In this document: positions 49,053 to 58,574 of the stretch, piece after piece | Position numbering within the stretch: position 1 is the stretch's first letter | How the letters are laid out: every line of letters starts with the position of its first letter | Assembly (NCBI GenBank): GCA_963807735.1 | Contig: CAWEDI010000042.1 | Location: 62,001 to 126,000 of the forward strand | Direction of reading: 5' to 3' | DNA: 64,000 nucleotides | Source: Roseiarcus sp963807735 | GTDB lineage: Bacteria > Pseudomonadota > Alphaproteobacteria > Rhizobiales > Beijerinckiaceae | Program-made: the position numbers and the translations under genes | Notes under the pieces: model-generated | The model's input: the letters and a program-made list of their open reading frames with translations, nothing else | Told to the model about the DNA's origin: nothing | Databases searched by the model: none

Positions 49053-49944
49053 GGCGACATCCGGGACAACGCGGCTCCTCATCGCAGGGCCCACGGCCAG
49101 CGGCAAGTCCGCGGTCGCGCTGCGGTTCGCGCGGGCGCACGGCGCGACGATCGTCAACGCCGATTCGATGCAGGTCTATCGCGACTTGCGCCTCCTGACG
49201 GCGCGTCCGAGCGTGGAGGAGGAGCGTCTCGCCCCGCACCTGCTGTTCGGCGAGATCGACGGCGCGGAGAATTTTTCAGTCGGTCGCTACGAGGCGCGCG
49301 CCCGCGAAATTCTGTCGACGACGCCGGGGCCGACCGTGTTCGTCGGCGGGACAGGACTCTATTTCCGCGCGCTCACGCAGGGGCTTTCCGACATCCCCGC
49401 CGTGCCGGAGGCCGTGCGCGCGGGCGTCCGCGACGCCGCCGAGGGCCGCGAGACGGCGGCGCTGCACGCCGATCTCGCCCGGCTCGACCCCGCCGCCGCC
49501 GCGCGGCTGCGGCCGAGCGACCGGCAACGCCTGTTGCGCGCGCTCGAAGTGTTCGCGGCGACCCGGCGGTCGCTGACGGATTACCAAAACCGCCGGGCCG
49601 CGCCGGCGCTGCGTCCGGGTGAATGGCGCGGGATTTTCCTCAGCCCCGATCGCGACGAATTGAAACGCCGCATCGCCGCCCGCTTTGCGACGATGCTGGA
49701 GGCGGGCGCGCTGGCGGAAGTCGCGCGGCTCGCCGAGCGGCGGCTCGACCCGGCGCTGCCGATCCTGCGCGCGCATGGCGCGCCGCATCTCCTGGCGCAT
49801 CTGCGCGGCGAGCTGTCGCTCGACGCCGCCGCCGCGCTCGGCGTGCGCGACACCATCGCCTACGCCAAGCGGCAATTCACCTGGGCGCGGCATCAGCTGC
49901 CGGATTTCGAGTGGCTGACGCCGGAGGCCGCGCGCGGGTTGTGA
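49051..49944 (+). CDS. miaA: tRNA dimethylallyltransferase
   Basis: A 297-residue enzyme that prenylates A37 of tRNAs reading UNN codons. The P-loop is IAGPTASGKSA at residues 10-20; VNADSMQVYRDL, FVGGTGLYFRALTQGL and the tRNA-binding RQRLLRALEV are conserved. ATG at 49051 shares CATG with the serB start on the other strand. A GTG at 49033 is a possible earlier start. No later start is possible, because the P-loop follows at once. Confidence 0.94.
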   Translation: MATSGTTRLLIAGPTASGKSAVALRFARAHGATIVNADSMQVYRDLRLLTARPSVEEERLAPHLLFGEIDGAENFSVGRYEARAREILSTTPGPTVFVGGTGLYFRALTQGLSDIPAVPEAVRAGVRDAAEGRETAALHADLARLDPAAAARLRPSDRQRLLRALEVFAATRRSLTDYQNRRAAPALRPGEWRGIFLSPDRDELKRRIAARFATMLEAGALAEVARLAERRLDPALPILRAHGAPHLLAHLRGELSLDAAAALGVRDTIAYAKRQFTWARHQLPDFEWLTPEAARGL

Positions 49945-50050
49945 CCCCCGCAAAAGCGCGATCCATCCTCGTATCGGGCGGGCTGGCGTTCTATATATGG
50001 TCCCAATTCGCCGGGGAGCGATCCCCGGTTTGCCGCCGGAAGAGGACTTC

Positions 50051-51478
50051 ATGGCCGACACGGAAGCATTATGGACGCTGTTGCTGGAAGCGGCCGAGCC
50101 GCAGGCCGTCGCAGCGATCAAACAGGAAGTCGAAACCGCGCCCGACGCGCGCCTGAGCCGAGTCAATGCGCTCGCCTTCGCAACGGAGCGCAAGCTCGAC
50201 GAGGACGCGACGATCGGCGCCTTTGTGCGCGCGGCCAATCTCGGGCTGTTCGACATGTCGTGGAGCGCGATGTGCCCCGGATGCGGCGGCGTGCTGGAGA
50301 CCGGCGCGGCGCTGAAGACGCTCGACCGCTCCGAATATTTCTGCTCGCTCTGCGTCATCCAGTGCGAGCCAATGCTCGACACCCATGTCGAGGTGACGTT
50401 CACGGTCAGCCCGCGCGTTCGCCGCATCGCCGCGCACAACCCCGACTCGCTGAGCCTGCCCGAATACTCGCGCCAGATTTTCTGGAGCACGGCCACCGAT
50501 CTGCCCGACAATTTCGAGCAATTGCTCGACGGCATCACGCTCGACGTGATGGAGCTGGAGCCGGGCGACAAGGCGAGCATGTCGCTGGTGCTGCCGGCGG
50601 GCAACATGCTGGTGTTCGATCCGGTCACCCACACCTCGATCTTCCTCAACGTGACCGGCGAGGAGACGCACGAGCGTCGCGCGCTGTCGCTCGTGTTCAG
50701 CGACGAGCACGCGCATAGCGGGACGATGGAGCTGAAGCCGGGGCCGGTGCGCATTGCCCTCGACAACCGCTCGCGCCGCCGCACGCTGCCGGCGGTCTGG
50801 CGCCCGGACGATAACTTCCACAAGATCTATGGGCGCCGTCGGCCCTATCTCACCGCGACGCGCGTGTTCAGCAACCAGACGTTCCGCGAAATCTATCGCA
50901 ATGGCACGCTGGACACCGAGCAACGCTTCAAGATCACCAACTTGACGTTCCTGTTCACCGACCTGCGCGGCTCGACGGCGCTCTATGACCGCGTCGGCGA
51001 TCTCGCCGCCTATGATCTCGTGCGCAGCCATTTCGGCGCGCTGATCGCGGCCGTTTCGGCCGAGGGCGGCGCGATCGTCAAGACGATCGGCGACGCGGTG
51101 ATGGCGACGTTCGCGACCCCGGAGCGGGGATTGCGCGCGGCGATCCGGATGCGCGAGGCGATGCGCGAGATCAACCAGGCCCGCGGCAGCGAAGACCTCG
51201 CGCTCAACATCGGCCTGCACGAGGGGCCGTGTCTGGCGGTGGTGCTCGACGACCGGCAGGATTATTTCGGCCAGTCGGTCAACATCGCCTCACGCGTTCA
51301 GGGCCTCGCCGACCCGACGGCGATCCTGGCGACGAGGTCGATCGTCGACACCCCCGAAGTGGGCCGGCTGATCGAAACGCGCAACCTGTCGGTGGCTTCT
51401 GGGGAGAAGGCCCTGAAGGGGGTGAGCGAGGCGCTGACGGTCTACCAGATCCGCGACGGGTTCGCGGCGGCGGCGTGA
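50051..51478 (+). CDS. Class III adenylate/guanylate cyclase with N-terminal DUF5939 and zinc-binding Cys
   Basis: A 475-residue cytosolic protein. The N-terminal part (residues about 1-300) contains CPGCGG and CSLC, a likely zinc site, and resembles DUF5939. The C-terminal cyclase domain (about 300-430) has metal-binding Asp in FTDLRGSTALYDRV and KTIGDAVMATF, plus SVNIASRVQGLA. Purine specificity is not certain. GAAGAGGA lies before the ATG at 50051. It is co-directional with miaA but about 100 bases away. Confidence 0.88.
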   Translation: MADTEALWTLLLEAAEPQAVAAIKQEVETAPDARLSRVNALAFATERKLDEDATIGAFVRAANLGLFDMSWSAMCPGCGGVLETGAALKTLDRSEYFCSLCVIQCEPMLDTHVEVTFTVSPRVRRIAAHNPDSLSLPEYSRQIFWSTATDLPDNFEQLLDGITLDVMELEPGDKASMSLVLPAGNMLVFDPVTHTSIFLNVTGEETHERRALSLVFSDEHAHSGTMELKPGPVRIALDNRSRRRTLPAVWRPDDNFHKIYGRRRPYLTATRVFSNQTFREIYRNGTLDTEQRFKITNLTFLFTDLRGSTALYDRVGDLAAYDLVRSHFGALIAAVSAEGGAIVKTIGDAVMATFATPERGLRAAIRMREAMREINQARGSEDLALNIGLHEGPCLAVVLDDRQDYFGQSVNIASRVQGLADPTAILATRSIVDTPEVGRLIETRNLSVASGEKALKGVSEALTVYQIRDGFAAAA

Positions 51479-51587
51479 GGACGAGGTTGCGGCCGAGGAA
51501 CGGGGAGGGGAACGGACATCCGTTCCCCATGAAACATGAAAAAAGCGGGTTAATCGTGCGCTTGTCGCAGGCTTAGGAAGAGCCATC

Positions 51588-52436
51588 ATGCAGGACGTCT
51601 CAGGCAAGGTCGCGTTTGTCACCGGCGCGGCGTCGGGCATCGGTCTCGGCATAGCCAAGGCGCTCGCCCGCGCCGGCGCGAAGGTCATGCTCTGCGATAT
51701 CGAGGAGCCGACGCTCGCGCGGGCGGTCGAGGGATTGAAGCCAAGCAACGCCGAGGTCGCGAGCGTCGAGGCCGATGTCTCGCAGAAGGGCGCATTGCAG
51801 GCTGCGGCCGAGGCGACGATCGAGCGCTTCGGCGCGGTCAACATCCTTGTCAACAACGCCGGCGTCGGCGGCGGCGGACCCTATGGGCTGTTTAACGACG
51901 CGCTCTGGGATTGGACCCTCGGCGTCAATCTGATGTCGGTGATCTGGGGCGTCGAAATCTTCGGGCCGCTGATCGAGAAAGCCGGCGCGCCCGGGCATAT
52001 CGTGTCGACGGCTTCGATCGCCGGCCTACTCTCGCGCAACAGTATGCCTTACAACGTCAGCAAATATGGCGTCGTCGCCTTCTCCGAAGGATTGCGGTTC
52101 GACCTAGCGCCGCGCGGCATCGGCGTATCGGTGCTCTGCCCCGGCTGCATCCGCACCCAAATTCCGACGTCTTACCGAAACCTTCCCGAACGCTACGGCC
52201 GCGAGCTGAAGACCGCCCTCGCGCAAGCCGCGCCACCCGAATTCGTCAAGATGATCGAGGCGCGGATCGAGACCGGCATCGACCCCAACTATGTCGGCGA
52301 ACTCGTGCGCGAGGGGATCGAGGGCGACTGGCCGTACATCTTCACCGATACCGAGTTCGAGCCATTCATTGAGGCGAGGTTTGCCGCCATCAAGCAGGGG
52401 TTCGACCGAATTCGAGACAGAACGCCGTCGCGTTGA
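51588..52436 (+). CDS. SDR-family oxidoreductase
   Basis: A 282-residue short-chain dehydrogenase: TGAASGIGLGIA at residues 12-23, NNAGVGGGG, the catalytic Ser in VSTASIAG and the YNVSK active site near residue 157. A C-terminal extension of about 50 residues beyond the usual SDR core is present. The substrate is unknown. The start follows GGAAGAGCC. It marks the edge of a lower-GC region that contains only small orphan genes. Confidence 0.87.
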   Translation: MQDVSGKVAFVTGAASGIGLGIAKALARAGAKVMLCDIEEPTLARAVEGLKPSNAEVASVEADVSQKGALQAAAEATIERFGAVNILVNNAGVGGGGPYGLFNDALWDWTLGVNLMSVIWGVEIFGPLIEKAGAPGHIVSTASIAGLLSRNSMPYNVSKYGVVAFSEGLRFDLAPRGIGVSVLCPGCIRTQIPTSYRNLPERYGRELKTALAQAAPPEFVKMIEARIETGIDPNYVGELVREGIEGDWPYIFTDTEFEPFIEARFAAIKQGFDRIRDRTPSR

Positions 52437-52694
52437 GGCGATATCCGCTTGCTCGGCCATTCCTGAGAGCAGAAAATCACGACTGACGCACAGCGCGGAT
52501 TCCGCGATGGCGTTGGCGTCCGGAGCGGCTTGCCTTCCCCGCGATTTGCCGTCCGCGCCGCAGCTCGATCGACGATGCTCCTGTCGAAGTTTAATGGCGA
52601 GGCCTCGCGTGGCCGCCATTCGGTGCAGAAATCGTCGAAGCTCTGGCGCTTTTGAGAAGGCGGACGCCCACGCAAAAGGCCGCCCCGTGGAAAC

Positions 52695-52934
52695 TTATCG
52701 AGGAACCTGCCTGGCCAGTGAGGCCTGAATCTGTTCCAGGAGTATGTAGGTTGCGCGCAGCCCGGTGCTGAGCTGATCCAAGCCGTCAGCCAAACTCGCC
52801 AATGCGTAAGATATGTTGATTACCTTGACGCCAACTCCGTCAATGCTCGAAATGTCGCTGGGCCGCGCATTGTCTTTCGACAGCCGCCCAAATTGCCTGA
52901 AGCTAGCGCTCGCGTTTTCCGTCGGCGATGACAT
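52695..52934 (-). CDS. Hypothetical protein, 79 residues
   Basis: A small helical protein (SYALASLADGLDQLSTGLRATYILLEQIQASLARQ, shown in parts as LADGLDQLSTGLRA and YILLEQIQASLA). There is no signal peptide and no known motif. GGAG lies seven bases before the ATG at 52934, which supports it as a gene. It is in a lower-GC region with other orphan sequence, which suggests acquisition from elsewhere. Confidence 0.55.
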   Translation of the reverse strand: MSSPTENASASFRQFGRLSKDNARPSDISSIDGVGVKVINISYALASLADGLDQLSTGLRATYILLEQIQASLARQVPR

Positions 52935-53307
52935 GTTCGCTCTCCCACTTTCCCATTAGTGCGACGCTAGCGCATTTACGGGATGGCCTTCCTCCGAAAG
53001 GCGACACCCTGAAAACCGCTTTCGAGAGAGCCGCGAAAAAGCGGCGTCTCTAAAAAACGGGCGACTTTCGAGAGACGAAAGTAGAGCGGGCGACGGCGTG
53101 GACGGTGGTGAAAGGCGTTACCGCCACCCGGTCTCGCGATCTTCGCTGGCGCTGGAAAATCATGACTGCTGCACCCGCGCTTTTAGGCCGCGAACATGGG
53201 GCTTTTGGCGAGAATTCAATGTGCGCTCCGCGACCTCTTGAAGGCGACATAGCGCGACGATAAAATCTATTTTTGCCCGTGATAACAGAACAGTGCGGAG
53301 CAATAAG
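52935..53307. other. Gene-free, lower-GC stretch with a hairpin and short repeats
   Basis: No credible ORF was found. A hairpin of about 10 bp lies at 53025-53051 (AGAGA, GCCGC, loop GAAAAA, GCGGC, G bulge, TCTCT) with no T run on either side. The motif TTTCGAGAGA occurs near 53020, again near 53066 and once more at 53824. These may be remnants of a mobile element, but no transposase piece was recognised. Confidence 0.4.
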
Positions 53308-53607
53308 ATGAGATATACCATCGGACTTGCGGTTACCGCGATTGTAATCCAGACTGCTTTCGCCGACGCCTCGTGTATTCTAAAGAAAGAAAAGAGCAAA
53401 GATTATCCTGGTTGTTATTATCTAGTAGGCTACAGCGATGGAAAGAGGGTAGGTAAGCTCCACCGGCCCGGAGAACCGACCGCCTATAATAAGGGATGTC
53501 ACGGCGTCAAAGAATACAATCAAATAGCATCGTTCAACGGAAATTTTTATAGCTATGTGAGCGGCGACAGCGGGCATTTGGCTGACGACTGTTTGAGTAA
53601 CTATTGA
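53308..53607 (+). CDS. Small secreted four-cysteine protein (orphan, low GC)
   Basis: A 99-residue protein. The signal peptide MRYTIGLAVTAIVIQTAFADA is followed by a mature chain with four Cys (ASC, YPGC, NKGC, DDC) and a Lys/Tyr/Asn-rich composition. The GGAG seven bases before the ATG at 53308 fixes the start. Codon use is clearly AT-richer than neighbours, a sign of transfer. No family recognised; two disulfides in the periplasm are likely. Confidence 0.7.
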   Translation: MRYTIGLAVTAIVIQTAFADASCILKKEKSKDYPGCYYLVGYSDGKRVGKLHRPGEPTAYNKGCHGVKEYNQIASFNGNFYSYVSGDSGHLADDCLSNY

Positions 53608-53965
53608 TTTGCGCTTACCTCCATCTTTAAACCTGTTTCGCTCGAATGGAGACTATTCGTTAAATTTTATTGCCTGTTTCTTCCCAAATTATTGCGCTTT
53701 TCGCGACATGTCTCACAAAAACAATCCTTTGCAACAGAGTTCCGCAGCCGCTCCTGCGCGCGCTTGCGCCCCGCAAAACGCACTCGCAATGCCAATCTCC
53801 CCCAAGACGGCGCAGCCGTCGAGTTTCGAGAGAACGCGCAACGCGCCGCCTGCGAGGCGATCCTATGGGAGTCGCGATCCCTCTTCGGCGCGGACGGCTT
53901 TCGGCGCCCAACGCCCCGGACCGCTCCGTCTTCCGCCGCGCCGCGCGCTCGTTTAATCCTAACCC
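53608..53965. other. Gene-free stretch before ligA
   Basis: The first 100 bases are AT-rich, the rest returns to high GC. No ORF with a plausible start and composition was found on either strand, and no promoter or hairpin stands out. Confidence 0.4.
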
Positions 53966-56047
53966 ATGGCCCGCAAGACGACCAAAGCCCCCGACCTCGA
54001 AGCCGCCCGCGCCGAGCACGCCCGCCTTGGCGCCGAGATCGCCGAGCACGACCGGCGCTACCACGGCGAGGACGCGCCGACGATTTCCGACGCCGACTAC
54101 GACGCCCTGCGCCGCCGCTACGACGCCCTGGAGAAGGCGCACCCCGAGCTTGCCGACGCCGCTTCGCTGAGTCGCAAGGTCGGCGCGGCGCCGTCGGAGA
54201 AATTCGCCAAGGTTCGCCACGTCGTGCCGATGCTGTCGCTCGGCAATATCTTCGCCGACGCGGAGGTGGCCGAGTTTTGCGCGCGCGTGCGAAGGTTTCT
54301 CGGCCTGAGCGAGGACGCGCCGCTCGCCGTCGTCGCCGAGCCGAAGATTGACGGCCTCTCCTGCTCGCTGCTTTACGAAGACGGCGAACTCGCCCGCGCC
54401 GCCACGCGCGGCGACGGATACGAAGGCGAGGACGTCACCGCCAACATCAAGACCGTTGCGGCGATCCCCAAGCGGCTCAAGGGCGCCCCCGAACGCCTGG
54501 AGGTTCGCGGCGAGGTTTATCTCGCGCACAAGGATTTCGAGGCGATCAACGCGCGGCAGGCGGCGGCAGGGAAGCCGGTCTTCGCCAATCCGCGCAACTC
54601 GGCGGCCGGCTCGCTGCGTCAGCTCGATCCGCGGGTCACCGCGGAGCGGCCGCTGAAATTCTTCGCCTACTCCTGGGGCGAGGTCAGCGAGAGTTTCGCC
54701 GACACCCAGCACGGCGCGCTCGAAGCGTTCCGTCGCTTCGGGCTGCCGGTCAACCCGTTGACCGAAGTCTGCCAAACCGCCGAGGAGCTTCTCGAACACT
54801 ACCGCGAGATCGAGAAGCAGCGCGCCGATCTCGGGTATGACATCGACGGCGTCGTCTACAAGGTCGACGACCTCGCGCTGCAACGCCGGCTCGGCTTCGT
54901 CTCGCGCAGTCCGCGCTGGGCGGTGGCGCACAAGTTTCCCGCCGAGCGCGCCACCACACGCGTCGAGGCGATCGAGATCCAGGTCGGCCGCACCGGCGCG
55001 CTGACCCCCGTCGCCAAGCTGCATCCGGTCACGGTCGGCGGCGTCGTGGTCAAGAACGCGACCTTGCACAACGAGGACGAAATCGCCCGGCTCGACGTGC
55101 GCGTCGGCGATACGGTCCATATCCAGCGCGCCGGCGACGTTATCCCGCAGGTGCTCGAAGTCGTCGCCGACGAGGCGCACGAATCGAGGCCGCGCTTCGT
55201 CGTCCCCGAGGTCTGCCCGATCTGCGGTTCGGCGGCGCTGCGCGAGTTCGACGAGAAGACCGGCAAGGCCGATGTCGTGCGGCGCTGCACCGGCCGGCTG
55301 GTCTGCCCGGCGCAGGCGATCGAAGGGCTCAAGCATTTCGCCTCGCGCAACGCCTTCGACATCGAGGGGCTCGGCGACAAGCAGATCGAGCTTTTCTACA
55401 AGGAGGGTCGCATCAAGACGGCCGCCGATATTTTCACCTTGCAAAGGCGCGACGGCCACGGCGCGCCGCCGCTGAGCGAATGGGACGGCTTCGGCGAGAC
55501 GTCGGCGCGCAACCTGTTCGCCGCCATCGAGGCGCGGCGCGCGGTCCCGTTCAATCGCTTCCTGTTTGCGCTAGGGATTCGCCACGTCGGCGAGACCAAC
55601 GCGCGCCGCCTCGCCCGCCATTTCGGCGATTTTGCTGCGCTGCGCGCGGCGGCCACGGCGGCGGATGCGACCGAGGCGCTGTCGGGCATCGAGGGCGTCG
55701 GCCCGGTGGTCGTCGAGGCGATCGTCGATTTCTTCGCCGAACCGCACAACGAGACCGCGCTCGACGCGCTGCTCGAACAAGTCGAGATTGAACCGATGCC
55801 GGCGCAAGCCAGCGGCCATCCGCTCGCCGGCAAGACGGTCGTGTTCACCGGCTCGCTCGAACGGATGACCCGCGACGAGGCCAAGGCGCTCGCCGAGCGG
55901 CTCGGCGCCAAAGTCTCGGGCTCGATCTCGCCCAAGACGCAACTGGTCGTCGCCGGCCCGGGCGCCGGCTCCAAGCTCGCCAAGGCGCGCGAGCTCGGGA
56001 TCGAAACCATCGACGAGGACGAGTGGTTGAAGCGGGCGGCGGAGTAG
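53966..56047 (+). CDS. ligA: NAD-dependent DNA ligase
   Basis: A 693-residue replicative ligase. The adenylation Lys is Lys127 in AEPKIDGLS. The N-terminal NMN-binding domain begins EHDRRYHGEDAPTISDADYD. The zinc finger has four Cys (CPICGS and CTGRLVC), followed by helix-hairpin-helix repeats (HVGETNARRLARHFG, GIEGVGPVV) and a BRCT domain (GKTVVFTGSLERMTRDEAK). The length is normal. It follows the low-GC island. Confidence 0.97.
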   Translation: MARKTTKAPDLEAARAEHARLGAEIAEHDRRYHGEDAPTISDADYDALRRRYDALEKAHPELADAASLSRKVGAAPSEKFAKVRHVVPMLSLGNIFADAEVAEFCARVRRFLGLSEDAPLAVVAEPKIDGLSCSLLYEDGELARAATRGDGYEGEDVTANIKTVAAIPKRLKGAPERLEVRGEVYLAHKDFEAINARQAAAGKPVFANPRNSAAGSLRQLDPRVTAERPLKFFAYSWGEVSESFADTQHGALEAFRRFGLPVNPLTEVCQTAEELLEHYREIEKQRADLGYDIDGVVYKVDDLALQRRLGFVSRSPRWAVAHKFPAERATTRVEAIEIQVGRTGALTPVAKLHPVTVGGVVVKNATLHNEDEIARLDVRVGDTVHIQRAGDVIPQVLEVVADEAHESRPRFVVPEVCPICGSAALREFDEKTGKADVVRRCTGRLVCPAQAIEGLKHFASRNAFDIEGLGDKQIELFYKEGRIKTAADIFTLQRRDGHGAPPLSEWDGFGETSARNLFAAIEARRAVPFNRFLFALGIRHVGETNARRLARHFGDFAALRAAATAADATEALSGIEGVGPVVVEAIVDFFAEPHNETALDALLEQVEIEPMPAQASGHPLAGKTVVFTGSLERMTRDEAKALAERLGAKVSGSISPKTQLVVAGPGAGSKLAKARELGIETIDEDEWLKRAAE

Positions 56048-56221
56048 AGCCGTCGGCGGCGCGTGAACGCGACATTTACTCGTATCGGTTTATTCTGCGC
56101 GCGACGCGTCGGCGGCGAAGGCCGCCCCGGCCGGCATGAAGCCGTGCGTCCCGCGCTTTCTCGCGCATGTCCGCCCTTTCCCATCGCTCCCCCCCGCGGC
56201 GATCCCGCAGGAGCCCGCCGG

Positions 56222-57925
56222 ATGACTTTTTTCGCTCGCTCGCAAAAGCGTCACGATCAGGAAAAGCTGGCGGCGCTCGACCGCTCGCTCGCCATCATCG
56301 AGTTCAAACTTGACGGGACGGTCATTTCGGCCAACGAAAACTTCTGCAAGACGATGGGCTACGCCGCCAGCGAGATCGTCGGCAAGCACCACAGCCTGTT
56401 CGTCGATCCGGAGTTCGCGCGGAGCGCCGACTATTCGGCGTTCTGGCGCAAACTCGCCAGTGGCGTCTACGACGCCTCCGAATATCGGCGGCGGCGCAAG
56501 GACGGCTCTTATGTATATATTCAGGCGACCTACAATCCGGTGTTCGGCGCGAACAACCGCATTGTCAGCGTATTGAAGGTGGCCGCTGACGTCACCGCAT
56601 CCAAGCAACGGGCGCTGGAGAACGAAGCGCGCTTCGCGGCGCTGTCGCGCGTTCAGGCGATCATCGAATTCACGCCGGGCGGCGAAATCGTCGACGCCAA
56701 CGAAAATTTTCTCGCCGCGACGGGGTATCGGCGCGACGAGATCGTCGGCAAGCCGCATCGGATGTTCGTCGAGCCGGCCTTCGCGAATTCGCCGGAATAT
56801 CGGGAGTTCTGGCGCAAGCTCAACGCCGGCCAGCCGATCGTCGACAGCTTCCGCCGGCTCGGCAAGGGCGGCCGGCCAATCTGGTTGCAAGCCTCTTACA
56901 ATCCCGTGCTGGATTGCGACGGCAAAGTTATGAAGGTCATCAAGTTCGCCAACGACATCACCGACCTCATGCTGCTCGGTGACGGGCTCGCGCGGCTGTC
57001 GGACGGCGACATCGAACTTCGCCTGGAGAAACCTTTCTCCTCGACATTCGACAAGCTGCGCATCGACTTCAACGTCGCCGCCGACAACCTGAATATCGTG
57101 CTGAGCGGCGTTCGCGCGGCCACCGACGTGGTGGGCGCGAGCGCGCAGGAAATCGCCGCCGCCTCGCACGACCTATCGCGCCGCACCGAAGGGCAGGCGT
57201 CGAGCCTGGAGCAGACGGCGGCGGCGCTGGAAGAGGTGACGGCGACGGTGAAGAAGACGACCGAGAACGCGCGCCTCGCCAATCAGGTCGTCGGCGCGGC
57301 GAAAGGCGAGGCCGAAAAGAGCGCCGAGATCGTCGGCCGCGCCGTCGACGCGATGGGCCGCATCGAGACCTCGTCGCAACAGATCGGCAATATCATCGGC
57401 GTCATCGACGAGATCGCGTTCCAAACGAACCTGCTGGCGCTCAACGCCGGCGTCGAAGCGGCGCGGGCCGGGGAGGCGGGCCGCGGCTTCGCAGTCGTCG
57501 CTTCCGAAGTCCGCGCGCTCGCGCAGCGATCGGCTGAGGCCGCCAAACAGATCAAGGCGCTGATCTCCGCGTCCGGCGCGGACGTCAATTCCGGCGTCAA
57601 GCTCGTGCATCAAACCGGCGAGGCGCTTTCGGCGATCGTCAGGAAGGTGATGGAGATCAACTCCCTGGTCGGCGACATCGCCGCCGGCGCCGAGGAACAG
57701 AATTCGGCGCTGGGCAACGTCAACTCGGCCGTCGGCTTGATGGATCAGTCAACGCAGCAGAACGCCGCGATGGCCGAACAGGCCAATGCGGCGGTCGGAT
57801 CGATGAAGCAGCAGATCGACCGGCTCGTCGACTCGGTCAACGCATTCAAACTCGCCCGCGACGCGGACGAGCGCAAGGCGCCCGTCAAAGTCGCGGGGCC
57901 GCGCGCGACGCGTCGCGTCGCTTGA
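56222..57925 (+). CDS. Cytosolic methyl-accepting chemotaxis protein with two PAS domains
   Basis: A 567-residue receptor with no membrane segment. PAS 1 (about 20-130) has IIEFKLDGTVISANENF; PAS 2 (about 140-255) has IIEFTPGGEIVDANENF. The two share KHHSLF/KPHRMF and EFWRKL segments, so they look like an internal duplication. A short linker leads to the signalling hairpin with the tip EIAFQTNLLALNAGVEAARAGE. The PAS ligand (haem or flavin) cannot be read. AGGAG lies eight bases before the ATG at 56222. No che genes are nearby. Confidence 0.92.
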   Translation: MTFFARSQKRHDQEKLAALDRSLAIIEFKLDGTVISANENFCKTMGYAASEIVGKHHSLFVDPEFARSADYSAFWRKLASGVYDASEYRRRRKDGSYVYIQATYNPVFGANNRIVSVLKVAADVTASKQRALENEARFAALSRVQAIIEFTPGGEIVDANENFLAATGYRRDEIVGKPHRMFVEPAFANSPEYREFWRKLNAGQPIVDSFRRLGKGGRPIWLQASYNPVLDCDGKVMKVIKFANDITDLMLLGDGLARLSDGDIELRLEKPFSSTFDKLRIDFNVAADNLNIVLSGVRAATDVVGASAQEIAAASHDLSRRTEGQASSLEQTAAALEEVTATVKKTTENARLANQVVGAAKGEAEKSAEIVGRAVDAMGRIETSSQQIGNIIGVIDEIAFQTNLLALNAGVEAARAGEAGRGFAVVASEVRALAQRSAEAAKQIKALISASGADVNSGVKLVHQTGEALSAIVRKVMEINSLVGDIAAGAEEQNSALGNVNSAVGLMDQSTQQNAAMAEQANAAVGSMKQQIDRLVDSVNAFKLARDADERKAPVKVAGPRATRRVA

Positions 57926-58046
57926 GCGCGACCGCTCGCGCGGACTTGAGCGGCCGACGGCGATTCGCGCTGGCGCTGACGCGCGCGCCGGCCTAAGCGG
58001 GCCTTGAGCGGGGCGCGCGACCGCCCCGGCGCAGAGAGCTCCCGCC

Positions 58047-58532
58047 TTGGATGGCCCCACGCACGGCGGCGCCGAATTCGTCATCAGACCGGCGGACGAG
58101 GGCGACCTCGAAGCGATCTTCGCGCTCGAAGGCGCGTCGTTCGTCGGCGATCGGCTGTCGCGCCGCGCGCTGCGGCGGTTTTTGCGCGCCGATCATCGGC
58201 CGCTGTTGACGGCGCGCTCCTCCGGCTCGGTGGTCGGCTATATCCTGTTGTCCTTGCGCCCGCGCTCGCGGTCGGCGCGCATCTATTCGCTTGCGGTTCG
58301 CGAGGATCAGGCGCGCCGCGGCGTCGGGCGTCAGTTGTTGCAGGCGGCGGAGCGCTACGCGCGGGCGCATGGCCGCGACTTTCTGCGGCTCGAAGTGCGC
58401 TACGACAACGCGCCGGCGATCGCCCTTTACGAGAAGTTCGGCTACCGCACGTTCGGCCGCTATCCCGGCTATTACGCCGACGGCGCCGAAGCGCTGCGAC
58501 TCGAAAAGCCGCTGACCAAGGCGCAGCCTTGA
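58047..58532 (+). CDS. GNAT N-acetyltransferase paired with an ATP-grasp ligase
   Basis: A 161-residue GNAT protein. The acetyl-CoA loop is VREDQARRGVGRQLLQAAE, followed by RLEVRYDNAPAIALYEKFGYR, as in RimI-like enzymes. A TTG at 58047 gives LDGPTHGGAEFVIRPADEGD. No better start exists, and GAGAG lies upstream. The next gene (178 bases away) is a RimK-like ATP-grasp protein. Neighbouring GNAT and RimK-type genes are known as a predicted peptide-modifying unit. The actual substrate is unknown. Confidence 0.85.
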   Translation: MDGPTHGGAEFVIRPADEGDLEAIFALEGASFVGDRLSRRALRRFLRADHRPLLTARSSGSVVGYILLSLRPRSRSARIYSLAVREDQARRGVGRQLLQAAERYARAHGRDFLRLEVRYDNAPAIALYEKFGYRTFGRYPGYYADGAEALRLEKPLTKAQP

Positions 58533-58574
58533 AAAATAATCCCGCCGCCGTCGCGCGCCGCCTTGCGTTCGCGG

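Noticed and set aside
52437..53965. Insertion sequence or prophage remnant in the low-GC island
   Set aside because: No transposase, integrase or terminal inverted repeat with target duplication could be recognised.
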